Positions 24,645 through 37,009 of a DNA stretch of 64,000 bases are shown piece after piece. This DNA comes from Castanea sativa. Taxonomy: Eukaryota > Streptophyta > Magnoliopsida > Fagales > Fagaceae. Made by a program: the position numbers and the translations under genes. Under the pieces are notes generated by a model, which worked only from the letters and a program-made list of their open reading frames with translations, was not told the origin of the DNA and did not search any database. Position 1 is the stretch's first letter. Each line of letters opens with the position of its first letter. Location of the stretch: contig NC_134013.1 of NCBI RefSeq assembly GCF_040712315.1, positions 88,356,001 through 88,420,000 of the forward strand. Direction: 5' to 3'.

Positions 24645-25960
24645 CAGGGCTAGCCCATCCCTTAGGCAAGTTAGGCAATTGCCTAAGGCCCCCAAATGGA
24701 AGGGAGGCCCCAAAATTTTAGAAAATAAGAGAGAGTAGGGGAAAAAATTTTAGTTTTAGGTGAAGCACAAAAATCTGGCACAGTAGGGGGGAAAAATTTT
24801 AGTTTCAAGTGAAGCACAAAAATCTGGCACAGTAGGGGGAAAAAAATTTAGTTTCAGGTGATATACAAAAATCTGGCACATCCTTTTAACTAAAAAACAA
24901 AAATTTTGGTAAATCAAACATTATTATTCTCTAGACAAACCAAAAATTAATAAGATAAACTACAAATCTAGTCTAAGATATCAACCACAAAATAATCACA
25001 AATCACAACAAATAAAATAACACAAAACCCTAAAAATTTTACCTTTCTCTCTAGTCTCTGCTCTCCACCTCTCTCTGTCTCTCATTCTCTCTGATTCTCT
25101 TTCTCTCCCCTATTCTCACTTCTCATATGCTCTGCTGCTCAACAACTCAAGCAAGGCGAAGCCAGCAAGTTTCCTACCTTCCTCCACCTGGACCGCCTCT
25201 CCCATTCTTTCTCTGAATCGGTGTCTCCGCCTCTAGCCTCTCTAAGCTCCCTTATTCTTTCTCAGCCGTTCAATAGAATCGGTTCCGCTTCTCTTGCTCA
25301 AACTTAGGTTCAGCTGTTTAGTGAATCAGCAGGTATAAATATTTGGGCATTTGACTTGTAATAAGATTAAAGATTGGGCCTGGTTTTGTTTATCAATTTT
25401 GGGCCTTCAAGGTTTATTTTTATTTTTATTTTATTTATAAAGCCTCGGGCTACTGCCTGCGTTGTTTATCATAATAGGATTTGTTTTGTTTCATTTTGTG
25501 GGTGGGTCTTATTAATGAGCCTTGTTGTGTTATAGTTGTGCTTAAATTTTTATTATGCTTGTGCTTAATTTTTTTTTTAATTTTAATCTTGTGTTTATAT
25601 ATATATTTTAGTTAGTGGTAATATATTGAATAAGTCTTTATTTATGCAGGTTGAGATTGGCAGATTATTAAAAACTTGTTATCGTTCGGTGAAACTACAA
25701 CAATATTTTTTATATAAATCAGGTTCTATTTCTCATTTGCTTTACACTTGAAAGTTATTTTTTATTTTAGTCTTTATAAATATATTGTTTTATTAGAAAT
25801 ATCTACTAGAAAATATGCATCCGGATATGAAAAAAACTTAAAAAAAAAAAAAAAGAAAAGAAAAGAAAAATTATTTGAGTCTCAAAAAGGATTAATGGAT
25901 AAATTTGTTATTAGTAATTTTTTAGTGCAGGCGGACCCCATGGTAGTAAGCATCCCCACG
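24645..25960 (+). mobile_element. hAT-like transposon remnant with the N-terminus of its transposase
   Basis: The left end cagggctagcccatccctta is of the CAGGG type found in many plant hAT elements. A CT-rich leader follows (25040-25270). From about 25806 the plus strand codes for KYASGYEKNLKK, a lysine run, and LFESQKGLMDKFV, which resembles the start of the plant hAT (TTF or ZMYM-like) transposase. The frame ends at about 26021 without the zinc-finger or catalytic domains, so the element is severely deleted. A similar 28-bp phrase (ccatagcagtaagcaccccc and ccatggtagtaagcatcccc) occurs just outside the left end and at about 25937. Confidence 0.55.
24724..24880. repeat. Three-copy tandem repeat of about 60 bp
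   Basis: The unit agtaggggaaaaaattttag, then gtgaagcacaaaaatctggc, occurs three times with small differences between 24735 and 24880, near the left end of the hAT-like element. Subterminal repeats of this sort are usual in hAT elements. Confidence 0.75.
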
Positions 25961-26039
25961 GACCCCACTTCTGTTTTATTTCAGAATAAAAATTGTAATT
26001 TTTTATCCATCTTTATTTCCTAATTTTATTTAGAAAAAA

Positions 26040-28325
26040 AATAATTTTGTTTGGAATAATTTATATAACTAGACTTATTACACTTGCTATAATGTTCTTT
26101 TGGGTTTAGTGTTATAATGCTTAAAAATGTGATAGAGAATTGTAAGAAGTTGAAACCCAATAGGACATTTGAATTGATTGAGATAAGAATTGTGATAAAT
26201 AAATAAAAAAACTTTGAGATTTAAACAAAAGAAATAGGAGTATGATACTATGATATACTTTTTTTTTTTTTTTGAGGGGAGACACTATGATATACTTTAG
26301 TGAATGGATGGAGATATGTGATAATTGTATAGAATTTTAATAACAAAAATTTTGAAATGTTTTAAAGAATTTAAAAAAAAACCATAGAAATTTTGGGATA
26401 AGAATGAGTAATTTTTACATGAGAAAATGATTTTTGTTTTTTTTTTAATTTGGAAGAAGTAATTTTGTAATTTTTTTTATATAGATAGTTGAAGTATTTG
26501 AATTTAAATAGATAACAAATACATATAGGAATCAAACATTTGAATGTAAATGGGTGGTGAGAATAATTTTTTTTTTTCCTTTTGTATGTGAGATAGTTTT
26601 ACTATTTTAATAGTTTTTGCTTTTTTGTAAAAAAAATAATAATAATAATAAACTAAATGATATGTTATTTCAGAATTTGTATGAGAATATTTTGGTACAC
26701 TAAAAATTAAACATGAAACAGGGGATAATCATAAAAAGCAATATCAGTTCTCATCAGTCCCAAAAGTGTCAAAATCACCATTATTATAATATTTCCTCTG
26801 TTAATAGAAAAAAGCAAAGAAAACAAAGAAATTCAAATTTCAATGAATAAAGAAATAGTTATTTTTTTATTATTATAAAAAAAATAAGACAAGGAAGAAA
26901 AGAAATTTACCTATCAAACTGAGGTTGAACGGGGTCGAACCGTGATGATGTCATAATTAATTAAAGACTAAATATAGATATTAAATTTATAAAAACTAGC
27001 AAAATTGACTAATATATCTATATATGTGAGGGAAATTTAATGATTTTCAAGCATATATTTAATAATTAAATAAGAAAGTTAATAAAATAAAATAATAACC
27101 ATGAAAATATTAAAATTTATGATTAATTTTGGAAGTAAAGTTGAATATCTTTGAAGGATTTTAATTATATATTTTTTTATTCCTTGTAAGAGATGGATAA
27201 CTTAATTAAGTAGAATAAAATTGTGTTAAGTTGTTTTTATAAATAAAAAAAATTGCTAAGGGATTGGACCGCACGGTTCTTGACACCGGTTCGTGTGGTC
27301 CAACCCCAATTTTAGGGGTTCACGAAATTAACTAAAAATATGGCTCTTTATGCTTTAAAAACCGGTCTTCATCCCAGTTCTCGATTTTTACGGTCCGACC
27401 TCCCAGTCTGATTTGGTTCTGAAAACAGTGGTTCTGACTTGAGTATCACAAGGTTTCCCAAAACGATAACGGTTCTAGACTCGTCATGTCCATTTAAACA
27501 TATGAGATAAGATCGAGGGAGAGTAAAGTTCTTGTAGAAATTTTGCCAAACGATTGAATTTCATTCTTCTTTGAAAATAAAAACCCGAAGGAACTGACAA
27601 TAAAATTGAAGAAAATAAGCAAAACTGAAAAAGGAAAAAGAAAAATACGTACCTGGAAGAGTTCCATTGAATGTTGATTTTTAAATTATGAAGAAGTTTG
27701 AAATTTTAATTAACTTAAGATTAGTAAAAAATGTTTACCAATTCGTTGGCTTACCATATATAAAAATTGAATTGACAACATTTTTTAACTATGTTTTTCA
27801 ATAAACGGCTATTAGATGAGACTATTATTATTATTTTTTTAGTTTAAGAATGAGGAGACTTACTACTAAACTTGATATAAAACTATTGTATTGTAATAAT
27901 TTTATTATAATCCTGCAATTTACAGTATTATTTTTTGGTGAAATTTATACACTACTATATGTATATATATTTATTTATCTTTGAAAAAAGCATCCCTTAA
28001 TATTATTAAAAATTAATCAGAGACATCAACATTCAATTGTTGTGGTGTGAAGGAAGGAACATTGTCCATTTAATTGTTGTTGAATTAGATACATTGTGAA
28101 CGTATATTTTAACTTTTATTATATAGTATATAATATAATAATCTGTCATGAATACTAGCTAATAAATATTCATCTTGTACCACTATATAAACATTTTCGA
28201 AAGCCAGGATCCAATCTTACCTTATATCTTTTGTCGCAATCTTGTAAAGCACCTCAGCCCTTTTGATACATTCGTCTGTCATAATTCATCCTGTGCTCAT
28301 TAAAGCAGTGCATAAAATATATAGC
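26040..28325. other. AT-rich gene-free stretch
   Basis: No supportable ORF is present. Around 27250-27480 lies a more GC-rich patch with accggttcgtgtggtcc and aaccggtcttcatcccag, and at 26925-26950 tgaacggggtcgaaccgtg; these look like decayed transposon ends, but I cannot pair them. The rest is poly(A)/poly(T)-rich DNA. Confidence 0.55.
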
Positions 28326-28334
28326 AATACATAG

Positions 28335-28594
28335 GGTCTGTTTGGATAGAACTTATTGCTGAAAGCTGAAAACTGAAAATACTGTAGCAAAATAATTTTA
28401 AAATGTGTGAATAGTACCGCGGGACCCATTTTTAATGAAAAAGTGGCTGAAAAGTGAAATTTGTGGGTCCGTGAACAGTGCATCCGTGCACTGTTCACGG
28501 AAGACAAGTCAACATCTGCGGCTGGAAAAAAAAAAAAAAAAGGCTTGAAACGCAAAACGCAAAACGCAGCCCCTTTTCAGTTGAATCCAAACAC
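28335..28594. mobile_element. hAT-type MITE, 260 bp
   Basis: The left end ggtctgtttggatagaac and the right end gttgaatccaaacac are near-inverted repeats. Flanks atacatag (28327-28334) and attcatag (28595-28602) agree at seven of eight positions, matching the 8 bp target duplication of hAT elements. The interior has a perfect palindrome around gtgaacagtgcatccgtgca and an A run. A partial copy of the same family lies at 13180-13325. Confidence 0.75.
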
Positions 28595-28784
28595 ATTCAT
28601 AGTGCTTGGAGTTCCAAGGGCGCTATCTTTTCCAATTTTCACAATGTTTGACTCAATTTCTAAGGCAAACATGAAATGGTTCTAGCACAATATCAAATTT
28701 GGAGGAATGAAGAAATGGGATTGGAATTGAAGAATGATGGAAAGATGTAGAGGTAATGTTAGAGAAAAGGATGGGTAAATATTA

Positions 28785-29290
28785 AGGTGGTCGATACCGT
28801 ATTGGTACCGGTCAATATGTACCGTACTCGTATATATACTAGTATTGAAATGCTAACGTTTCATACCGGTTTAAATACAAGTTGTACCAACCATACCAGC
28901 TGAGTTCAAGCATTACCGCTTGGTATTGCTCAGTACAGGAAAAAGATTTTTTTTTTTTTTTTTTTTTAGTTTTGTAATTTTTGAATTTTTGTAAGGGCAG
29001 AATGATAATTTATTTGCATTAACTTGTTAGTATTATTTGTTTTCTTAGTATGCAGTGAACAATTAAGCTTTCTATTTTTATATTGTAGTTTTTAATTGAT
29101 ACTAAAGTCTAAAACTATGAATAATTTGTTCTCAATTGAGGTAATGTTTTATGATAAAATTTTCTATTTATTATATATATATTTATAAATATAAAAAATA
29201 ATGGTAAACTCGAAATGGTACACCGGTATTGACCGGTACCGAAATATATCGTTCCACTGGTTAAACCCGATACAGCCACTGGTACGAGAT
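28785..29290. mobile_element. MITE-like element with accggt-rich inverted ends
   Basis: The left part (ataccgtattggtaccggtc, then atatgtacc) and the right part (gtacaccggtattgaccggt, then accgaaatat) are imperfect inverted repeats, about 500 bp apart. The interior is T-rich and non-coding. Such GGTACCGG-rich foldback repeats occur in many plants; the superfamily is not certain. Confidence 0.55.
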
Positions 29291-29910
29291 TGACTCCCTT
29301 GGCAAATGCATCATCACTATCATAAGTTTTTTCATTTCCTATATCTTATAGCTATTGATTTTCTTCACTCAAGATTTTTTTTCCCGAGTTAAATTCAAAA
29401 AATAATATCAATTTGTGGACTTGAATGTTGATACCTTATATACAATTAAAGGATAAGAAACATTTGAAATAAGAAAATTTATTCTATAAAATTAGTTATC
29501 CTTAAATTATTGTTGCTTGTAGCTAGAACTGTTCTAGAATTAAACTTTTGGAGATATAATAATTTGTTACTCATGTGACTTGCAATTAATTTATTTAATG
29601 CATGTCTTTCGGATAGGGTCACAAGATTTATAATATTTTTTATGTTAACATTTGTTTTTCATGAAAACAAAATATTTTGTAGGATTGTAATTTTTTCTAA
29701 ATGAAAATGTAAGAGGCATTGTATCCACAAAAAAAAAAATGTATGAGGCACTCTCCAATAGTCACATTATATTAGATTAATAAACTAATTCAAAGATTTT
29801 GGAAGAAGATATACATTCAAAAAAACATGGTAAGTTAGTCAAATTAGAGGGAGGTTATGGTTCCACTAAACATGACCAAATTATTTGTCACGTACCAAAA
29901 CTTCATCATT

Positions 29911-30344
29911 TGTAGGATATTTTCTTATTAAAGGGTGACACATAACTTCATCTCTCAAGGTTATAAAGGCCACTTACTAATCAAAGTTCAAGGCATTCCA
30001 TAAAGGTTTAGGATATTCTCTTACCTATGTTGGATTTAGTCAAGATTTGGTTCTTCTCCACCTTATCCTACTTAAGAGGTCTTTTGGCCTTTTAAGTCCC
30101 CACAATCTATCCACTTAAAGGGCCACATATCCCTATGTAGGACCTACCTACCATTTGGTCAAGTAGGGGTCCGCTCTAATACCATTGTAAGAGGCTCAAA
30201 CTCTTAAGTGGCAAGATAATATCCCACTTAAAGGTTTGAAAAAGCCTCTTACCAATTAAAGTCCAAGGCATTTTATATAAGGCTTAGGACCTCCCCTTAC
30301 CTAGGCAATATGGAACTTATCTTTTGGCCTTTTGGGTTCCCACA
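29911..30344 (-). mobile_element. TRIM (miniature LTR retroelement)
   Basis: Two related direct repeats, 29911-30104 and 30186-30344, each begin with TG and end with CA, and share cttaccaattaaagtccaag and cttttggccttttgggttcc (with changes). Between them are only 81 bp. On the minus strand, next to the right-hand repeat, this spacer carries TGGTATTAGAGC, one base off the usual initiator-tRNA-Met primer binding site. The flanking 5-mers tcatt and taatt differ at one base. It has no coding capacity and would depend on enzymes of other elements. Confidence 0.75.
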
Positions 30345-30542
30345 TAATTGTCTTTTATCATTAGATCAAGACAACAATTGATTTTGGTATAAGTAGAATT
30401 TTAATTATATTTGTTTTTTCGATGACAATATATTTTACCAGTTATACTAGCTAGAACCCACATCTATGATGCGATAGGTTGTATGTTTGAAGTTTGTAAG
30501 GTCAACTAATTAGGTCCATGTGTATAAGATTGAAGGAGCATG

Positions 30543-31470
30543 TCTATCTATATCTATAGTAAATGAAAACAAAGACGTTTGATTTTCGATTGACCTCATT
30601 ATATTTTTTCATATAAGCTTTTAAGGCCTCATAACTTTATATGTCATTATTATATTATATTTTTAATTAATTTTAAAATTATTTATATGTGTAAAGCTTT
30701 CATTAAAATCTTACCAACCATATTTTCTTCAAAAAGTGGAATATCTAATAAATGCCTATTAATATTTATCATAATTACTAAATTTATTTTTGATAAAAAT
30801 AAAATAAAAGATAGAAGATAAATATTTTGAAAAAGTTTCTTGTACATTGCATAAATTACCAACAAGTAAATATATATAAGACTAAAACTATTTGACTTTT
30901 GGTAGACTTCATAATGTTGTGCTACACAATCTTTTGAACCCCCTTATAATTTTACATGTCATTATTTTCAATAATATATTTAATTGAATTTAAATTATTT
31001 TCTATAATAAAAAACTCAATCAGAATCTTGACAGCTTATATTTTTTATTTATTGAATAATAGTCAATAGAATAATAGAAGTGCTAAGTCCACAACATTTG
31101 TTGTGAAATTTTTGTGAAAATGTGGTGGACAAAGCACTTCTCATAGGGTAAATAGTTACATATACAAACACTATCATAATGAATGCCTAATGGTAATTAC
31201 AAAAATTAAATATTTAATTGTCTTATATAAAAACGCAATTATAATAAATACCTATTATCAATAACCTACCATAATTATCAAATTTTATATTTAAAATCTC
31301 ATATACAAACAAAATTATAATAAATGTCTATTTATTACTATCATAATTATCAAATTTCATGTTTATCTACAAAAAAAAAAAGAAAAAAAAAAGAGATAAA
31401 TTCATTTTTTGAGATAAAAATAAACTCATATTTTATTAAAACTTCCTGTGCATTGCTCAGGTTGCAATAG
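30543..31470 (+). mobile_element. Candidate non-autonomous Helitron
   Basis: A start of the form tctatctatatctatagtaa and an end with the hairpin cctgtgcattgctcagg followed by ttgcaatagta fit the 5' TC and 3' hairpin layout of plant Helitrons, though the last bases are not the standard CTRR. The interior holds two diverged direct copies of an about 300 bp AT-rich segment (for example gcctcataactttatatgtc against cccttataattttacatgtc). There is no coding sequence. Confidence 0.4.
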
Positions 31471-31816
31471 TAAAAGGTCAATTATTTTTATTTTTTTTTT
31501 TGAGGGGGAGGTCAATTAAAAGTTAAACGACTTCACATACATGTGTATATAATTTAATTAATATTCTATACTAAACCCTCTATTATTACCATTTTGATAC
31601 CTAACATTTCCACGGTACCATTTTAGTTCCTAATTCTTTTGGTATTACTAACATATTTCATGATCATATAATTTCAAAATTCCAAGTGTTCAGGGAAAAA
31701 AATTTGAAACATAGTTTTATAGATAAACTCCCATCACATATTATTTAAATATAATTCATGGTCAAATAATTTCCACATAAGCAGAGTCCTCACAAATTTA
31801 AACATTTTCATCTCTA

Positions 31817-33138
31817 CTAGTGCTTGGTGCAATCAGCATGCTTGAAGGACACTTTCTTGGCCTCAAGGTCATACCCGACCAAGAAGTTTATCTCAGCCAA
31901 GTTCCCAAAGATAGCCAAATTATCAGGAGATGGTATCATGGTGAAGCATACCAAATCATCATCCATTCTAGAAAATGTATTGATTGGCTTCAACTTTACA
32001 TCAGCACCAGTAAAATGAGCTGTGATAATTGGGATATCAATGTCACCTTTGGACCTAAAACAAGGACTAAGAACACCCTTTGGGTCTTTAACACGTTAGT
32101 CATATGAACAGTTTTCAATAAGGCCGATACCAAATCTTTATGAAACTCAGGTGGAAGAAAGGTGTAAGTTGTGCCTGAGTCAATAATCATGTTACCCACA
32201 TTACTAGCACTGGCCTTAGAAGAAGTCCTATAGGCAAACGTTGTGTTCCCAATACTAATGCCCTCTAGAGTAACGTAATAGTATGTGGAAGGCTTTTTTG
32301 CAACTAAGGGTGTTGAAACCACTCCTTTGCCAGAAACCAAGCCATTGGTACCAAAGTTAAGCTTGCTTGAAACATTTGAAGTTGTGGGAACGAAACAATA
32401 AGAAAATTTTCCACCAATGTACTTGTTTAGTTGAGAGACTAGAGAAAGAGGGCCACCTCCTAGGCCAATTGTGCCAGAACTTTCCTCATCAAATATATCC
32501 TCATTATTGTTGCTGCAACCGAAAAAAATCCTTGGTACTTTGACCCGATGGCCAGTAGTCGAGCCAAATGTTAAGGTTTCAACACCAAGATCACCACTAG
32601 TGTATGAATTGTCTCCATAGGTATAATTATAGAAGCAAATGTTTCGTTCACCACATGAAACGGCTTTTCTATCCAAATTTATGCAAGACTTTGACTTGCA
32701 GGAAACATTACAATATGTTGAAGAATGATGAGGATCGAAGAGAGGAGGGTCTTGCTTGTAACATTTTATACATGGCTTGCATTGTGTCCATGTTAGATCA
32801 CCACCTGTATCCACAACGCCAAGCACATCAATTGCAGGGGTTCCAAGGGAAATCTTCATGAGGTATTCTCCTGAGTTACTAGCTGTTACGTTTGATTGGA
32901 TTGAATTGCAAGATTGTAAGCTTGCCTTGAAACGATTAGCCCTTGAAATGGAACGAGCAAAAGCATTATACAAGCGATCAAAATGGGTGAAAAAGGCATT
33001 GTAATACGGAGATAGTGTCGAATCACGATGTATGAGATCAACAGTGAAACCACTACTGTTAGTAGCTTCTGTGAATGAAAATACCAGTATTACTGCTAAA
33101 GTAGAGAGTAAAGGGTTTAATCTCAAAGCAGCAGCCAT
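31817..33138 (-). pseudogene. CDR1-like secreted aspartic protease copy 1, frameshifted and catalytically altered
   Basis: Same family and layout as the three intact copies: signal peptide (MAAALRLNPLLSTLAVILVF), propeptide with FTVDLIHRDS, TAXI_N-type N-lobe and C-lobe with IIDSGTTYTFLPPEF. Two defects are visible. The first catalytic motif at residue 110 reads DTGGD rather than DTGSD. A net frameshift near 32090-32110, where the spacing differs from copies 2-4 by two bases, moves the last quarter into another frame, so the original frame runs to 31996 with an unrelated tail. The true C-terminal coding, in the other frame, still ends at the conserved CTKH and stop at 31817-31819, so the break is not old. 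A Copia element begins 64 bp upstream of the ATG. Confidence 0.88.
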
Positions 33139-33201
33139 GACTTTGACAGTATGATAAGGAAAGGTTGAATGAGATGTGATAAAAACACATTGGGCTATAC
33201 A

Positions 33202-33408
33202 TGAGTGCCTTTATATAGTATTGTATTAGAAATACTGAATTGAATAGTATTGTATTTACCATTTGAAAGAATATACGTAGTGCGCTATATAGGAGGCGTA
33301 TGAGTGCGGTACGAGTAAATATGGGAGTGTAGTACGAGTAAGAGTCTTGCTCTGAGTAAGAGTCTAAATAAGTAAACTAGTTGGGCGCAAGCCACAACAC
33401 TATATATG
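33202..33408 (-). repeat. Left terminal (3' LTR-like) segment of the Copia element
   Basis: On the minus strand it follows a purine-rich gagtttgagggccg and begins near TTAACATATATAGTG, runs through CTCCTATATAGCGCAC (promoter-like) and ends near GGCACTCA. It behaves like a Copia 3' LTR of about 205 bp, but its sequence does not match the right-hand LTR at 37560-37882. Its exact left edge could also be 33222. Confidence 0.5.
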
Positions 33409-33479
33409 TTAACGGCCCTCAAACTCAAGGTGGATGTGAGACCAACTTGAGGTTGTCAATCAAAGTACGAAGGCGTTCC

Positions 33480-36400
33480 TTAGGATGTGACTTGGTGAAG
33501 ATATGCGCAAGTTGATGCAGCCGAGGGCGAGATTAGCTTGAGAGCACCATGGACAAGATGATAACGGATAAAATGACAATCGATCTCGATGTGTTTAGTC
33601 CGTTCATGAAAGACATCATTGTGAGCAATATGAACGGCACTTTTGTTGTCACAATAAAGAGGAGTAGCAGAGGATGTCGACACACCTAAGTCTTTAAGAA
33701 GCCATCGTAGCCAAAGAAGCTCAGATGTGGTATCAGCAAGGGCACGATATTCTGCTTCAGTACTAGAACGGGCCACATGAGCTTGTTTCTTGCTTCGCCA
33801 AGAAATCAGAGAAGAACCAAGAAGAAAGCAATAACCAGTGGTGGACCTGCGATCAGTGGGATCTCCTGCCCAATCAGCATCAGAAAATGCACGGAGAACA
33901 AGAGGAGACCGAGCAGAGTAGAAAAGACCATGGAAGAGAGTGCCCTTTAGGTAACGAAGAATGCGCAGAACAGCAGCATAGTGAGTCGATCGTGGAGCAG
34001 ATAGATATTGGCTCACCTGGTGAACAGCATAGGAAATGTCTGGACGAGTAATAGTGAGATAAACTAGGCTGCCAACTAAGCGTCTGTAAAGAGAGGGATT
34101 AGACAATGGTTTCCCCCCTGAGGGAGTCAGATGCGCATTAAGCTCGGCGGAGTGTCAACGGTCTTGCTATCGGTGAGTCCGGCTCTAAACAAGAGTTCGA
34201 GAGGCATACTTGGCTTGAGTAATGTAAAGTCCATCGTAGAATGAGTGATTTCAAGACCCGAAGTAGGCGAGATGTCCAAGATCTTTCATCTCAAGCTGGC
34301 GGCGAGAAAATCTTTGAGTTCTTCAATGCCCTTTGAGGTCATCACTAGTTATGATCATATCATCCACATACGGGGAGAAGTAAAATAGTGCCTTTGTCGG
34401 TGCGACGAAGAAATAAGGCGAATCATAATGATTGGCCATGTAACCCAAACGAGAGATGGTAGAGGTTGAACTTGGCAAACCAAGCACGTGGAGCTTGTTT
34501 AAGGCCATAAAGTGCACGTCGAAGGTGACAAACCTTGTTTGATTCAACGGAGAGAGACCGGGGAGGAGGTTGCATATAAACTTCTTCACTCAAATCCCCA
34601 TTAAGGAATACATTTTTGACATCCATGCGGAAAAGATCTCATTTGCGGTAGCGACAACGGCTAAGAGGGCACGAACGGATGAGATACGAGCAACGGAGCA
34701 AAGGTCTCTTCATAATCAATCCCATACTCTGTGTAAAACCTTTTGCAACAAGACGAGCTTTGTAGCGCTCGATGGACCCATTAGAGCGAGTCTTAATCTT
34801 GTAGATCCACTTACAACCAACCACGGATTTCCCGGGGGAGAGTGACCAAGTCCCAGTATGGTTTTTAGATAATGCATCAAGTTCCTCTTTCATTGCAATG
34901 CGCCATAAAGGGTCGGTGGAAGCCTCGCGATAGGTGTGAGGCTCGTGCAATGTAGCAAGGGCGAGTGTAACAATGATAGTCAAGTAAATGTGCGGGAATA
35001 GACCTTACCGAGTTGAGTGACGAGGTGGAATGTCTTGTACATGATCTTCGGGCGAAGCGGGGAGCGGGGGAACCGGGGATCAAGGTTGGGTAGCTCGTCT
35101 TCGACTGTTCATCTTCCACCTTTGTTCATTAAAAGGGGAACTAGGAAAGGGATCGAGGATTTCCCGGTGGTTGGACGAGAGAAGTTAATAGGAGAATCGG
35201 GGAGCGACTACGAGAGGATCGGGATCGGCTATAGGAGGGTCGGGAGCAGCTACGAAGGAATTTGCGTCTCATGCAGGAAATAGATCTAAGACAAAAGAGG
35301 AAGATAAAGAAGCACGGAAGTGAGAGAGCTCGACAAAGAGACGATGTTCCCAAAAGACAACATTGCGGGAGACACGAAGACGATGAGAAATAGGATCATA
35401 ACACTGATACCCCTTTTGAGTTTCGCCATAACCAACAAAACAAAAAAGTCTGGACCTAGGCTCGAGTTTGTTATGCTCATGTGGTGAAGAAGAACGAAAC
35501 AAGCGAGAGCCGAATGAGCGTAGGTGGTGATAGTACGGAGGTGACCCAAAAAGGCGCTCATATGGAGTTTGATTTTGGATGACGGGGTAGGGAATGCGAT
35601 TAATAGTATGAACGGCATGAAGAAACGGCTTCGCCCCAAAAAGGAGCGAGGGAACTTTGGCGAGAGAGAAGAAGAGCACGAACGAGTGTCAAGAATATGA
35701 CGAAGTTTTCGTTCGGCTCTACCATTTTCGAGAGGTACCTGGACAAGTTAGTTAATGAACGATGCCATAGGAATGCAAAACGGCTTGGAAAGCATATTGA
35801 GTGTACTCAAGAGCATTATCGAATCGAAAAATTTTGATACGTTTAGAAATTTGAGTTTCAACCATTTTGCAAAATTAGAATACACTTGATAATTCAGAAC
35901 GATGTTTCATATTAAAGATCCAGCTATAGCGAGAGTAATCATCAACAAAGACAACAAAATATCGAGTTCCACCAATACTAGAGACAGAAGAAGGTCCCCA
36001 AACATCAGAATGAATAAGGTCAAAGATATCAGTGGATATAGATTCACTAGAATTGAAAGGCAAAGCTGGTTGTTTTCCTAATTGACATGAAACACAATCA
36101 AAATTTCGTAACAACCTTGAACCTAGCAAACCTCTAGAAGCCAATTGTTGTACACGGGAAGAAGATGCGTGACCAAGTCGAGCATGCCAAAGAGCAAGAG
36201 AAGGAATAGAGGAAACTGCAGCAGCTGCGGCAATAGAAATAGGAGCAACAAGTGGAAGACGAAGGTTGTCCACGGGAAACATACGCCCAACTCTGGGACC
36301 GGTCCCCCAGCTCTGTCCGTCCTTGGATCTGCACAATACACCCCGAGAATAATCAAATATGATTCGATAACCCAACTCGGCTAATTGTCCCACGAGAAAA

Positions 36401-36934
36401 CAAATTGTAAGAAAGGTCGGGAACATTAAAGACCCCGAAACGGAGAAGTTGGAGGTTGAAACGAGAACCCATATTATGACCGAGACATTGTGGAACCATT
36501 TCTTTGTGCGAATAGTAAGAGGGTGTGGTGCGGGTTTAAGTTCGAGAAAATAAGGACGAGTGAGGTGTCATGTGATTGCAACAAGCGAGAATCCATAAGC
36601 CAAGAGGAAGGAGACATACCGGACAAAGGCGAGAGAGAAGAGGAATAAGATGCATTACCAACCATATGAATGACATTGGCGATGATGTTTTTAAGGTCAT
36701 CTGTGGTCATGGTGAAAGTGCGACACGAAGACTTAGGCGTGCAAAGACGGGAGCCATTGGTTGGACACTCTCAATGTTAGCAATAGTGGCGAGAAGAACT
36801 GAAACGAGTCGGTTATTGCGCTGAAAGCAAGTCTCAATATTATGGCCAAAACGTTTGCAAAAATTGCAAAAGCATTTACTAGATTGTCTGCGATGATTGT
36901 TGCAAAAGGAAGAAGACCTGTCCTTATTCTTCAT
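33480..36934 (-). pseudogene. Copia gag-pol polyprotein, multiply frameshifted
   Basis: Domains seen in order: CCHC knuckle CNFCKRFGHNIETC (about 36870); protease with SSWLMDS, where the usual active-site DSG reads DSR (about 36600); GAG-pre-integrase WHARLGHASSSRVQQL with CVSCQLGKQ (about 36190-36070); integrase core HSDVWGP and VVFVDDYSRY (to 35900); integrase tail with HTINRIPY, TPYERLFG and FVGYGETQKGY (35620-35430); reverse transcriptase with [47 protein letters not shown] and YVDDMIIT (34920-34340); RNase H (34106-33480, open, 208 aa) with SDADWAGDPTDRRSTTGYC and STEAEYRALA. The UBN2-type N-terminal gag domain is absent. At least six frame breaks make it inactive. Confidence 0.88.
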
Positions 36935-37009
36935 TTAGAAGCAAAATATGCAAAAATGGATTGCAAAAATGAAATCTACGCGAAAAACTGAGTAAGGAGA
37001 ACCTGGACT

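Noticed and set aside
36145..36384. Plus-strand frames through the Copia region (for example 36145-36384 and 35017-35283)
   Set aside because: They are antisense to well-recognised integrase and reverse transcriptase segments.
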